Assembly (NCBI RefSeq): GCF_905475465.1
Contig: NC_062259.1
Location: 13,154,501-13,218,500, forward strand
Direction of reading: 5' to 3'
Origin: Pieris napi
Taxonomy: Eukaryota; Arthropoda; Insecta; Lepidoptera; Pieridae
DNA length: 64,000 bases
Shown here: one piece after another, positions 26,401 to 35,393 of the stretch
Layout of the letters: every line of letters begins with the position of its first letter
Numbering within the stretch: the stretch's first letter is position 1
Position numbers and translations under genes: made by a program
The notes under the pieces: model-generated
Databases searched by the model: none
Seen by the model: the letters and a program-made list of their open reading frames with translations, nothing else
What the model was told of the DNA's origin: nothing

Positions 26401-29400
26401 GCATTTACAACTCGCAGAAGTTCAACGCCGAATTCGCATGCGGTCAGTTGGAAATGTCCGGTTTATTGGTATGTATATAAGACAGCCTATATATTGTTTT
26501 TTTATATTGAATCAAATTAGTAAAATTTATGCAAATTCCTTACATACTTTGCTCAAAGAATATTAATATAAAAATAAATACATTTATTTTATTAATTTAT
26601 TTCATATGCATCAAAAATATTTTTGAAATCTCGTTTGTTTACAATAGAAAATTATTGACGCTTTTGTATTAAAGAAAACCTATACCGAATAATAAAAAAG
26701 GATGTTCAGTTAAAAGAGAAAGGTTTCCATGTATCATGTGCATCTTTGATATATTCATGAAAATCGTTTCAATGTATCTCCAGTAAGGAAATTAATTTAA
26801 TTTTGTGCTTTAAAGAACACTTTTCGTTTTATGCCATTATGATTGACACAGGTATTACTAAACATTGTGCTAAGTGTTTGTCATTTCCTGATGCTGATAC
26901 CCTTTTGGCATACAGAAAAATAATTCTGAATCAAATCAGCAATTTGAAATATTTATTGTGCAACTGCGATTGTTTTATTTTGCTTTTATACTTTTTAATT
27001 TGCTTTCATGCTTTTTAATCTGCCAGTGCAATTGTATAGATAAAATAAAAATCAGTTTAATGGAACCTTGAAAAATAACCGTAAATTGTGAAAATACTAA
27101 AAGAATCCCCGTTTGATGCTTAGTTGTCGATAAGACATGTGTGAAATTCATAAATATTTTAAAAAGTTGAGCTCGAAATTACTGAACTGCTTGGAAATTG
27201 TATTATTTGGAAGGCTTTTTGAATTGTGTTTTGATATAAAGAAATGCCGGGTTTTTGAGGGTGTAGTCGAGGGCTGACCTAAACAGTGAATTAATAATAA
27301 TTAAGAGAACTACAGTTCAGTATGAGTGTGGCAACCTTCATGAAATTTACCCTTTAAAGTTATTAAAGCTATATCAGACCTATCACGAAACAAAAGACAT
27401 TGAATATTTTAAGAAGATTTACGTCCTGACGTAAGTCTAAACGACAAAATTAGATTATTACTATATTTAGTCGGAGATTATGCGAAAACTTAGAATTGCC
27501 TATATTAGAATTGCGAAATGCTGACGTACAAAGCTTGCGTTTATTGCGAATATCTGTGTCAATCATATATTTTAATCATGGCTGGAGGATGAATAATTTA
27601 TAATACCAATATTGAAAAATGCTTAGATACTACAAATATCCTTTTTCCAAAATGATTTATTTATTAACTAGCGAATTAAATTAAATAAATTTGTATGCTG
27701 CACAGAATGTTTAGTAAATATTCAATGTTTATTTTCAGGTGAATTATACAAGCTAAAAATATTGATATCGAAAATTATGGTTTATTGTATGAATTATCTG
27801 ATCGATAAGCCGGAAGAGGAAAAACTCGAATGTCTCTGTAAGCTTCTGACCACTATCGGGGAGCAAGTGGAGGGTGAGGTGAAGGATCAGCTTGACACCA
27901 TAATGGACAAAATGCAAGACATTGTTAATGATCGCAAGAGTAATAAGATTAGCAGTCGTGTGCGGTTTATGATACAGGTAATGCTGATTGTACAATTTGA
28001 TAGGCTTTTCAATTTTTTGTTACTCTCTGTAATTCTTTATTAATATCTATTTCGTAACGACAGAACGTATATTGGTGCACTGTCGGGGATCAAATCTACG
28101 ACTTCAAGCAATAGAGCACATTGCATTAGTACTTTACGAAGTAAAAGATTAATCTACTCTATATAAACAAATTATATGTAAAGCATTGTTAAAAGCTAAA
28201 TACTTCTACTACTGTAAAATTAATTAATATATTAATCTTTGAATTATAATACAATTTTTCCGTCCGGTCATCAGTTGTTTGTGTAGGAAGGGTTATCTTT
28301 GAGTGAATATTTAATAAAGATTTTGTTTATAGGATGTAATTGAACTAAGAAGACGAAAATGGGTAGCCAAGAATGTTATTGATTCGCAACCCAAGATGAT
28401 GGACCAGATTCAGAAGGAGGCTGAACAACAACAGAGACATATTGAGGTAAATTTTTAGTTTTTGCTTTACTTAACAAATAATTAAGAGACATTTATTCTC
28501 AAGTCTATTTACTTCTATATTCTAGTTATTGCTAATTTTCATAATCAAATTGATGTCCATATTAAAAATGTCAACTTAAAACAAATTAAGAATTTCCCTT
28601 GTCTCTGGGTTCTAAAATATATGTCTGTTTGTCAGTGTGGATACCATCTTTGATTGCATTATAAAATTATTGAAATAATAATTTCCTCTCAGATTGATTA
28701 TTTAACTAATTAATCATCTCTTTTTACAGTTGATGAATTCGCCCATCGGTGGTGGATTCCGACGTGATGACAGCGGCAGTGGAAGAAAACGTGGGGGCGA
28801 GGGCCGAAGGCAGGGCAATAACTTTATGGATAATACGTGGAAGACTACAGCGACGAGAACCAGCTATGTTGTTGACACAACCAAATTGAAGGCCATGCCG
28901 CCGCAAAAGGTAAGGACTGTCAGAAATGGTATCTTCATAATCTGATGTAAAAAATAAAAATTGAATCAATATTATACTAGACAATTGATTTTTCCTTATA
29001 AAATTAACTGTATTTGAGTGTAACTAAACAGTTATAGTTAAAGTTGTTCGTGTTGGTTAGTCTCCTACCTTAAACCAATAACAACATACTTATATTAGTA
29101 GTATTTTCTACTCCACTACACTGTGTGACAACCCTTGGACTTGGCCTCAGATTTCAAGTTGGTTTTTAATCATTCTTTTGAAAGGCGAGCAAGATGTCGA
29201 GCCTTCTGTACCTAGTGAAGAAAATGATGTACTAAATTAAATCATTTTTTATACAGATAATAACTAGTGTAAATTTACTGACAGCTTAAGCTGTAGCCTC
29301 AAACAGTGCATTATTAGATATATATATAATTTCTATGCTAGTTCTGCGCTTCAGATTATGAATTCATTTGGGCTGTCCAAACAAGTCTCGTTTTCTACCT

Positions 29401-32400
29401 GATACATGAATTATAAGCCTAAAAGCCACTTAAACTAAGAATAATATATATAAGCTTATAACACTCAACAATGATTAACATTAAAAGCATAAAATATTGT
29501 TTACAGAACTTAAGTACTATTAAATTGGCTCCTCACAACATCGCATGGAACCAAGGATCGGGAGCAAAGACACAAACAGTGGCACCTGTCAAGAATATGT
29601 ACAGTATTCTAGAGAATGTACAGGTTGACCCGACTACACTGAGAGGTACATTGTTTTTCTTACATATTTCCATCTCACTGAAGTAAATGTTGCTATTAAA
29701 ATATCTTTATTATTTGCTATGTGTATTACTGTATATGTATAAGCAAATTATGTGTTTGTATTCTAAATTATAGCTTAACATTGAGTAAAGCTTTTATTAA
29801 AGCCCGTATTACGAAAGTATATTAAATATTAATCTTCCCATGATCACTATCACTATCGAAGAAGGAATTTGAATTTTTATGACGTTTCAGAATGTAGTCG
29901 AAATGTATAATTTCAAGAATTACTTCATTATCTTAGCTAAGCAAAGTGAAAAAAAACGTTATAATTTAATTTAATTTTTTTATATTTCATCGATTTGTTT
30001 CTCGGTTTATAGGTAACAAGGAACTTTCACCGGCCGCTTATCAACAATCAAAGTCAATAGAGAGATCCACCTTCAATACTCGCTCTGATTTCAGTAAGTA
30101 CTAAAGCTTTTTTTTGCTCTTTACAATATTGATAAATGTTTTTTGGATAAATGATTCTTCACATGCTATAACTAACATGAATTTCTTTTCTTAGTTGGCC
30201 TAAACCGTGAGTGATTTTTGTCTTTCACTTTATTAATACAATAATTATTATGATATGCTTAAATTCTAGCTTCTGCTTTATTATTATTTATGGGTCTTCT
30301 ATAGTTCCTATTATGAAGTTTATCCTTCGTCTGCTTTACTTTCTTCGTATATATTTATTATGAATGTTGACTTTTTCGTAAAGGCAATTTCTGAAAAATC
30401 CGACCCGTCTCGTAAATAAAAGTGTAGAAATGAGTACTAAACCGAGCTAGGACAATTTCTACAAAGTTATATAGATAAAGTATTACTTTACAAAATAAAG
30501 TTTTCTTTGGCCCCAGATTTCTGCTGTAATTTTTAACTCCGGGCGAGATCTCACAGCTTTTATTTTTTTTATAAATAGGACAGCAATTGCCATGCACTCG
30601 CTTTAGCCTTAAATGTAATACAATCGTTATCTTTAGCAACCGGCGGTCGCTCCGGTTCCACTGGAGGGGTTAGGCCCACGTCTACGCCTTCGCCCTCGCT
30701 GCAGTCCGAAGCACCGCCGATGCCCGCCCGACCTACGCCCCCGCCTGCCGTTCAAGAACCTCTTCCAGAGGACCGAAGAAAGTTCATCAAGCAGCTGGTC
30801 GACCTGTGTATCATGAACCTTGACAATAACGAACTAGCCGAAGAGATCAAGCTCTTCGGTCCACAGCACCACGCGGCAGTGATAACGGAAATACTTAATG
30901 TTGCGCTCGAGAAGTAAGTGAAACATTACTTATCTTGAGCACATTTTTATGGATAACCTTTGGATTTGCCTGTGAATATGAAGTATATGTTATAACATGT
31001 TTAATATGTTTTTAACAGTATATTTTTCTTTAAAAACAAGTAAAAATACTAATTAATTTCTTTATTTACGAACTATTATAGACGCTGATAACAAATGTTT
31101 ACCATAAATATTTAAAGCTGCAAACATACTTGAACTTAATATTATACTTTAATAATACAATTATAATTTCAGGAACGCTAAAGATATTTCAATTCTGGCA
31201 AAATCAGTGGCGCACGTAGTCAGTTGTGGGGCAATTTCCAGAGATAATTTAATGACTGGAATGGCAGAAATATTCGAATGCGGTCCAGATCTATATATAG
31301 ACATACCGATGCTATACTCGTACTTAGGAAAATTTATCGCTCCCCATATAGAAAAGAAAGTAAGTTGGTATTGAATATATATTAAAATTCTGGAACTAAT
31401 TTGTAGCTATGCTGCCGGCTATAAACTTTGTTTCTATAATAAATTAATATTTTTTTGCAGCACGTTACATTTGACCAGGTTCACAAGGCTTCCGACAGCC
31501 TGATTTCAGTGAATCATGGTCACTTATTTCTAAAAGCTGTCATAGCTGAGCTTAAGGAAAGTATGGGCAAAACATTCACTAAGACCAAGTGGCTGGAATC
31601 TGGTTTACAATTGCAACAATGGATGAATTCCGACATGGTAATTCTAATTTAAATATATAATATATTTTACTCTAAATGATGTCAATAAGTAATAAATTCG
31701 GCATTAACTTTTTACAGATACCGAAGTGGATGTCGGACAACCACTTTGAGTTTCTCGAGAGCTCGGACGATTCAGAGATATGTATCGAAGACACGAAACG
31801 GATCATGACGCCCTGTGAGATGCAGAGCAAGTTGCTTCAACTAATGAATAGCGATGAGAGCTGCGATTGCCTTAGAGGATGGGTTAAGGTAAATTATTGT
31901 CTACTGAGCTATTCAGCTACTGTTAAAGTTAACAGATATTAATAATAAAAAAAGTGTGTGCGAACAAAGTACACGTGTAAGAAGTGAAACTTCTTTGGCA
32001 AACTAATTTATACAAATCTAAAACTTTAGATTTCCGAGACAAAAATTAATTTAATTGTCATTAAATTATTAAGTGTCGAAAATTAATATGTATTATAAAT
32101 TTAATTTTTCAAATTTATTTCTACGATAGTAAAAGGACGTGGCATTTTAATTTACATTTCGTCAAAAGAGATTTCAATAAATTATGTTGCTTAAAATTTA
32201 AATGACTTTATAAATTCTCTTAACGAAATTTTAATTTTAAAATAGAATATAAAGTAATTCGCCCTCTCACTCTCTCTCAATTATAGGTCTCCATCGCTCT
32301 CTCCCTTTTCTTTGATAAAATTTTTTACCCTCGTCTTTTTCACGCTTATATTAATTATTATTATTGCGTTTCATCCGTAAAAAATTTACCTTCGTGTGCC

Positions 32401-33941
32401 TAAAGAAGTTTCACTTCAAAAAGTACTAAATATTTATTCCAAAGTAATAATTTAAGACTATATTCGAATAGTAACAGAGGCGTTAAGTTCCAAAAGTCCT
32501 TTCCCTTATTTTAATTCACTCGCGCAGTCTGTCACGGGAATGTCAAAAATCAACTTGGCAGTTTATTTAATATCACAGTTATAATAAACAAAAATATCAT
32601 ATTTTGGTCTGACGAAGTTTAGTGAACATGAATAACAATTACAGGACAACATTGGCGCCTCCACCGGCGAAGAGTGGTTCTTACGTTGTCTCACGCAAGC
32701 GATATGCGAACACGCCCTCTTCGGCCCCGAGCGAACTCCGACGCCGCATTTGAGCCACGATCGCATGAATAAGTATTCGCCCTTGATTGGAGATTATGGA
32801 GACTCGCAGGCACAACGCGAAGCGGCTTGCCTCTTTGGTATTCAACAGCTCATTCACCGGCTGGAACACCCTCAAGGTAAGTTTGAATTCATTTCGGCCA
32901 CTCTCACCCTCGAGTTCGTAGGTTCGATCCCCGACTGCCCCGATAGACTTTCTGTCTATTTGCGCATTTAACATTCGCTCGAACGGTGAAAGTAAACATC
33001 GGGAGGAAACGTCGCTTTAGATTCAAAAGACGGCGCGTGTCAAGAACAGGAGGCTGATCGTCTACCGACCTATTAGAAACTGCCTTGCCTTACAGACGAT
33101 TATGAAACAGGTACAGAAATCTGAGACCCAGATCTAAAATGGTCGTAGCGCCACCGATTTGTCTATATATATATATATATGAATAATAGAACATATTAAA
33201 ATATATGCAGGCAAATCTTTCATTTCAAAAATTATTAACAAAAACCCTATTTAAAAATCAATATCAAGTTTAAAAATGTTTTGACTAAAATTATATTATA
33301 TTTGTTTCAGGCTTAACATTAGACATTTTCCAATATCTACATGAGCAATACGTAATATCTGTGGATGGATTTATTGCATGGGAGACTTCAGAGATGGAGC
33401 CGGAGGGAAAAGGTATAAAAATATTGCTTGTTGTTTTTAATTTTCTAAGCAATTATTGTCAAACCAACATTGACACTATTCTTAATTAAAAATATTCGAG
33501 AAGGTATTTTGTATGAGGTTATTTAAAATATTTAGTACACAAGAAGAAAGTGTCTCCCCGGTAATAGAGACTGTAAAATAATAACTGACTGACTGTTATT
33601 GGACGCTTATGTTAAATATCCCTTTTTTAGTAAATTCAATTATTTTTTAAATTATCGGGTTAAGTTCCCATATGGCATAAACAAACATTCGATATTGTTT
33701 CTTTTGTGGTTCTTAGTGCTATGTCTCGGGCCTTAGGGATTTGAGTTATTCTTATTATAATTTGTAACAATGATATTCGTTAGTGTTTGAACGAATATAA
33801 TATTGCAATTACATTTTATTTTCATCATATAATTGTCGAACTCAAATTGTTTTTTTTTCAGCGGTTATGCTTAAAGCTTTGACATCTTTCTTCACGAGCA
33901 TAAGGGAGGCGGACAACGAAGACTCGTGTTCCGAAGCCTGA
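6864..33941 (+). CDS. eIF4G: eIF4G translation initiation scaffold, long isoform (30 exons)
   Basis: Eukaryotic initiation factor 4G, the cytoplasmic scaffold of eIF4F that links cap-bound eIF4E, the helicase eIF4A, PABP and eIF3. Thirty exons join in phase from ATG 6864 to TGA 33939-33941: 5,400 nt, 1,799 residues. Order: His/Asn/Met-rich N-terminus (1-214), Pro/Gln/Tyr-rich region with a PABP-site-like motif near residue 420, acidic linker, eIF4E-binding region around Tyr852, MIF4G (about 994-1254), MA3 (about 1425-1560), W2 (about 1663-1799). All introns are GT-AG. ATG 6864 has a weak context; an in-frame ATG at 6945 has A at -3 and could be the real start. Exons are listed in the block entries that follow. 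Confidence 0.93.
8431..8777 (+). mobile_element. MITE-like interspersed repeat, copy 1
   Basis: The same unit, about 345 bp, is present in inverted orientation at 62476-62820. It begins with acgacgggttgcactccggg, which includes an odd palindrome gcactccgggagtgc. The inverted end motifs gaagtgaaaactt and aagttttcacttc flank its body. There is no coding capacity, so it is probably a non-autonomous DNA element. The copy sits directly behind an eIF4G splice donor. Confidence 0.7.
9535..9790 (-). other. Antisense open frame with splice donor, unknown
   Basis: On the minus strand an ATG at 9790 opens a frame of about 85 codons up to a perfect A|GTAAGT donor near 9536; the frame itself stays open for 123 codons to 9419. 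Its first bases overlap the start of eIF4G exon 9785. Composition is protein-like (starts MALELVFNPILSLTRLLDGV) but no family is recognised. It may be chance. Confidence 0.25.
9785..18083 (+). CDS. eIF4G: eIF4G exons 3-8: Pro/Gln/Tyr-rich region and PABP-binding-like motif
   Basis: Exons 9785-9894, 15211-15342, 15882-15940, 16831-16950, 17517-17579 and 18004-18083, all phase-compatible. The first four encode a Tyr/Pro/Gln/Ser-rich disordered stretch. The last two encode RRVPIINPVT followed by RQDIFTEDLF. In mammalian eIF4G1 the PABP site has the same order: a basic run, a D/N-P pair, then a D-I-T-E-E-like segment. I infer a PABP-binding role. An internal GTGAGT at 18045 could act as a second donor. 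Confidence 0.85.
10500..10532. repeat. Perfect 10-bp inverted repeat
   Basis: ccaggggaac at 10500-10509 is matched by gttcccctgg at 10523-10532 with a 13-base loop. The surrounding 10.0-10.7 kb is more GC-rich than the rest of the intron and may be an unidentified mobile element remnant. Confidence 0.5.
11320..11455 (+). repeat. Interspersed repeat fragment, related to 24765-24855
   Basis: This fragment shares a patchy block (caaagacaattaaa, then ctcgtg, then gattacaaattttga-like sequence) with 24765-24855. The opening actagctgtgcctcgcggtt resembles a widespread insect repeat end. Family not identified. Confidence 0.45.
11472..11730 (+). mobile_element. Truncated Helitron-like element
   Basis: From ataaaattctcgtgtcacaa through the cccctctacgatcaaccc block it is clearly similar to the element at 54394-54738, including agtgataagggttgtccacc. 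The terminal hairpin and CTAG end are missing, so this is a 3'-truncated or decayed copy. Confidence 0.7.
12001..12283 (+). mobile_element. tRNA-derived SINE copy
   Basis: It starts agcagtgttggcctagtggc and has an A-box-like head, a degraded B-box region, the shared cgctcgaacggtga core and the tail gaggcccagacct. The same unit recurs at least eight times in this window, in both orientations. Confidence 0.8.
13384..13707 (-). CDS. Antisense open frame in eIF4G intron, unknown
   Basis: ATG 13707 opens a 107-codon frame to a stop at 13384. It is Ser/Pro/Leu-rich (for example MLPTPAPRPVPLPHIL) and distinctly less AT-rich than the intron around it. Composition suggests real coding sequence, perhaps a first exon: a CAG|GTGCTA donor lies near 13432. 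No family is recognised, and no partner exon or poly(A) signal could be tied to it. It could also be part of an unrecognised mobile element. Confidence 0.35.
   Translation of the reverse strand: MKMVLTRLRDASPMGIVESSSQDASLPMPMRISAQTYMLPTPAPRPVPLPHILSSNASQLMMSTSDSQLPPITTQPSVDGGPSFDTLSLPQPQVLHPSPCLQINFYC
14771..15035 (-). mobile_element. tRNA-derived SINE copy, reverse
   Basis: The reverse complement matches the 12001 copy. On this strand it begins ggtctgggcctcagatttct and ends near taggccaacgctgcctt. The copy ends about 175 bp before eIF4G exon 15211. Confidence 0.8.
15570..15842 (-). mobile_element. tRNA-derived SINE copy, reverse, diverged
   Basis: Reverse copy of the same SINE with more substitutions. 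It retains atttctgtttctgtttcgtg, ataggcaagtagatgatcag and the head region gaggctcgaacctacg. It fills much of the intron before exon 15882. Confidence 0.75.
18351..18470 (+). mobile_element. Truncated tRNA-derived SINE
   Basis: gagtgttggcttgagctaag, then ctgcaccaatgg and tctatgtgcgcaatt-type sequence match the head of the SINE family. The 3' half is missing. Confidence 0.6.
18928..22829 (+). CDS. eIF4G: eIF4G exons 9-11: acidic Ser/Thr-rich linker
   Basis: Exons 18928-19432 (505 nt), 22105-22458 (354 nt) and 22533-22829 (297 nt), phase-compatible at 0/1, 1/1 and 1/1. They encode a long acidic, Glu/Ser/Thr/Lys-rich linker between the PABP-site-like motif and the eIF4E site, with no folded domain visible. 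Segments such as PTASQLLSSIEKVAQEY may be short helices. The end, FTLKHKYSE, leads directly into the eIF4E-binding exon. The 2.7-kb intron 19433-22104 carries a deleted mariner. Confidence 0.85.
19478..20067 (+). mobile_element. Internally deleted mariner element with TA target duplication
   Basis: The ends are ttaggat and atcctaa, flanked by TA on both sides (19476-19477 and 20068-20069). Longer imperfect terminal repeats share tacatatgaaattg and cgtttt-like sequence. The interior keeps the N-terminal transposase motif YEFHRGTSAAETVQRIND (from 19695) and, after a stop, the C-terminal piece GKKKFNADGAVKTAFKDFI and INELPIRWQ. The catalytic middle is gone, so it is a dead copy of about 590 bp. 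It lies 45 bp inside the intron after exon 18928-19432. Confidence 0.85.
20068..22104. other. eIF4G intron remainder, no gene
   Basis: AT-rich intron sequence. A local GC-rich patch at 21000-21150 contains a perfect palindrome cttgcgcgcaag and an ATG in a reasonable context (atggcgcct). It could be an internal promoter but has no splice support. Otherwise nothing is visible. Confidence 0.4.
23114..23672 (+). CDS. eIF4G: eIF4G exons 12-13: eIF4E-binding region
   Basis: Exons 23114-23244 and 23513-23672. Exon 12 encodes GKKTYDITLLKQMRDDP around Tyr852 (codon at 23152). Its place between the acidic linker and MIF4G, its basic lead-in and the Tyr-x4-Leu spacing identify it as the eIF4E-binding helix. 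The position after Leu is Lys instead of the hydrophobic residue of the YxxxxL-phi consensus. Exon 13 encodes a Pro/Asn/Met-rich spacer. Confidence 0.85.
23853..28446 (+). CDS. eIF4G: eIF4G exons 14-19: MIF4G (HEAT-1) domain
   Basis: Exons 23853-24025, 24468-24671, 25814-25954, 26384-26468, 27739-27977 and 28333-28446. Exon 14 carries the conserved lead-in VKLNESKDAWKPTR. The following exons carry the helical repeats, with ILNKLTPQKFDTL, AYAAMCNKL, RSVGNVRFIGELYKLK and MDKMQDIVNDRK typical of eIF4G MIF4G, which binds eIF4A and eIF3 and contacts RNA. Every exon boundary keeps phase. Introns hold a tRNA-like SINE head (24384), a repeat fragment (24765) and a pogo-like MITE (25994). Confidence 0.93.
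24384..24432 (+). mobile_element. tRNA-like SINE head with A and B boxes
   Basis: tggcttagctgtcaactacgg resembles a Pol III A box, and ggttcgattcc is a perfect B box about 30 bases later. No complete tRNA cloverleaf or tail is visible, so a truncated tRNA-derived SINE is the best reading. It ends about 35 bp before eIF4G exon 24468. Confidence 0.4.
24765..24855 (+). repeat. Interspersed repeat fragment, related to 11320-11455
   Basis: It shares acaaagacaattaaa, ctcgtg and gattacaaattttga with the fragment at 11320-11455, in the same order and strand. Family not identified. Confidence 0.45.
25994..26179 (+). mobile_element. Pogo/Tigger-like MITE
   Basis: The left end cagtatcaactctttataacg and the right end cgttataaagagattagacagta are imperfect inverted repeats. 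Internal ctattcgttataaataggtttcgttatag repeats resemble the non-coding ends of pogo-type Tc1/mariner elements, and a TA precedes the left end. There is no coding capacity. Confidence 0.55.
28730..30913 (+). CDS. eIF4G: eIF4G exons 20-24: basic linker, microexon and start of MA3
   Basis: Exons 28730-28909, 29507-29645, 30013-30093, 30195-30206 (12 nt) and 30637-30913. The first is Arg/Gly-rich (RRDDSGSGRKRGGEGRR), typical of the linker after MIF4G. The fifth begins the MA3 domain with RRKFIKQLVDLCIMNLDNNE, after a Pro-rich lead. Including or skipping the 12-nt exon leaves the frame intact. Phases match at all joins. Confidence 0.88.
29130..29210 (-). mobile_element. SINE tail fragment
   Basis: cttggacttggcctcagatttcaag and the following sequence resemble the 3' part of the local SINE family in reverse orientation. 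Only a short piece remains. Confidence 0.4.
30195..30206 (+). CDS. eIF4G: eIF4G 12-nt microexon
   Basis: A strong acceptor (ttcttttcttag) is followed by 12 bases and a consensus donor GTGAGT. Flanking phases are 1 and 1, so inclusion adds Ile-Gly-Leu-Asn (spanning the joins) and skipping converts the junction to a single Thr codon without a frameshift. It is therefore a candidate cassette microexon in the linker between MIF4G and MA3. The upstream intron is only 101 bp. Confidence 0.75.
31173..31888 (+). CDS. eIF4G: eIF4G exons 25-27: MA3 domain and linker to W2
   Basis: Exons 31173-31359, 31461-31637 and 31718-31888. They continue the MA3 helices (LAKSVAHVVSCGAISRDN, DIPMLYSYLGKFIAPHIEKK) and then the helical linker ending LRGWVK. 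MA3 is the second eIF4A-binding HEAT domain of metazoan eIF4G. Its presence, with W2, shows this is the long metazoan form rather than the yeast-like form. Confidence 0.9.
31981..32417. mobile_element. MITE-like element with inverted ends
   Basis: It begins gaagtgaaacttctttggc and ends cctaaagaagtttcacttc, inverted copies of about 16 bp that are themselves partly palindromic. The AT-rich body has no coding frame. The end motif is close to that of the repeat at 8431-8777, so they may be related families. It fills most of the intron before the W2 exons. Confidence 0.6.
32645..33941 (+). CDS. eIF4G: eIF4G exons 28-30: W2 domain and C-terminus
   Basis: Exons 32645-32876, 33311-33412 and 33862-33941. 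They encode the C-terminal W2/eIF5C HEAT domain, with WFLRCLTQAICEHALFG, LFGIQQLIHRLEHPQG, YVISVDGFIAWETSE and LKALTSFFTSIREAD, ending in an acidic tail EADNEDSCSEA. The aromatic and acidic boxes match other metazoan eIF4G proteins, in which this domain recruits the MNK kinase. The stop is TGA 33939-33941. Confidence 0.93.
32891..33161 (+). mobile_element. tRNA-derived SINE copy
   Basis: B-box region gtaggttcgatccccgactg, core cattcgctcgaacggtgaaa and tail atctgagacccagatctaaa match the SINE family. It starts 15 bp after the donor of eIF4G exon 32645-32876. A (TA)n microsatellite follows at about 33166-33180. Confidence 0.8.
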
Positions 33942-35123
33942 CAGGCCGCACCCCTCGCCCCCCCCGCGTTGCCGCCGGATCGCTATAGAGATATTGTATC
34001 AATACATAGGTTAAAAATCTTATTTTACAATTTAAAGAATATTAGTTAAAATTAATATATTTATTTATAATTAACGGCGCGGATCTATCGTCTCAAATAT
34101 TATCATTCTATAGAGATAACGAATCGTATACAGAATATATGTCGCGTAAATATGGTATATAAATTTTTATATGGACATTTCAACTCGGGTGAGGTGAAAA
34201 GGTTTTCGATTTGAGAACTCGACCCGGTTCATTAGTGAGATTTATAACGTGATTACGCTTGTTACTAGCTTATGTATGAAGTTTGATAATCAGGGTTTTT
34301 GTTATAATCGATGCGGCATTCCTATTAGCCCGTTGGCCCTGTTTGACGATGGAAAAATTCGTTGTTAGTAATGATTTCTATAATCGTAAGTACGCCGACG
34401 CCACCCTCATTTGACCTATTGTGAGATCGGAAGAGGAGAGAGAGAGGAGCGGCCGGCGAATTGGCTAAACGTAGGCCGACTGCTTTGTATAATTATAGAG
34501 TAACACGTGTTAGTCATATTTTAGTTTAATCACTTTAAGCCGAATCAATCTTGACGAATGGACTACACTAAATTTGATATTTTATTTGGTAGGTGTTTCG
34601 TTAAAAATTATACCATCAAGATTGATGCTAGATATGATATAAAAATAAAATTAAAAAAAAAATAGATTTAGTACAGTGATACTTGATTTGTGGGATTTTT
34701 TTAAATCTTGAAATTTTGACATCCCGTGATTTATAATAATATAGCCGGCTCGATTCGGGTCAACGAGACGGCTGTAATTATAATAGGATCGATTGGAAGT
34801 GGGTGCAAATAGACCACCCCCGATTGAACGAGTTTTCACTGTACCATATAATTTTAGTATATAATGAAATTAAAATATTTTTCAACTTTTTTTTATCATT
34901 TATTCAGTACAGACGCTCGGAATTGGACGCTTGTGGTCTTCCACACTAGCGCTGTAGCGAACGTTCCCTAGGGTCGCTCATGTGGGGAAACCCCCGTCTC
35001 CCACAGCGCTAAAATGTATATAGTAACGATTATTGCTGTAGCAAATATTTACTTTTTATTGGTAAAGTTTCAAAATATGTATCGCGTGCCTGCGACTAAA
35101 CATTGTTAAAATGTAAAAATAAA
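33942..35123 (+). terminator. eIF4G: eIF4G 3' UTR with two candidate poly(A) signals
   Basis: AATAAA occurs at 34644-34649 and again at 35118-35123. The more distal site would carry the transcript to about 35.14 kb. Which site is used cannot be told from sequence. Confidence 0.5.
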
Positions 35124-35149
35124 CATTCTACTTTTTTGATAATGGTCTT

Positions 35150-35155
35150 TTTATT
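35150..35155 (-). terminator. Candidate poly(A) signal of the FBXO39-like gene
   Basis: AATAAA on the minus strand, 239 nt after the stop codon of the FBXO39-like gene. Cleavage downstream would fall near 35.13 kb, so the two convergent transcripts could overlap by tens of bases. Confidence 0.5.
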
Positions 35156-35393
35156 ACCCACAAGAGTAGCGAAGCCGTGCTCTAAATTCTCTGAGCGACT
35201 CACTTTAAGAACAAGTTTAGGGGACCGCTTGTTAATAAAAAGAAGATCAAGCAGTAGAAATTTGACCACCACATGCCCCATGAGATGTTTTGACATATTA
35301 CAAAATATATCTGAGGAATATTGTAAGAGCAGATTTTTTATGATTTCTAAGCTATTTAGAATTTAGATTAAACAAAACACAGATTTAAAAAAT

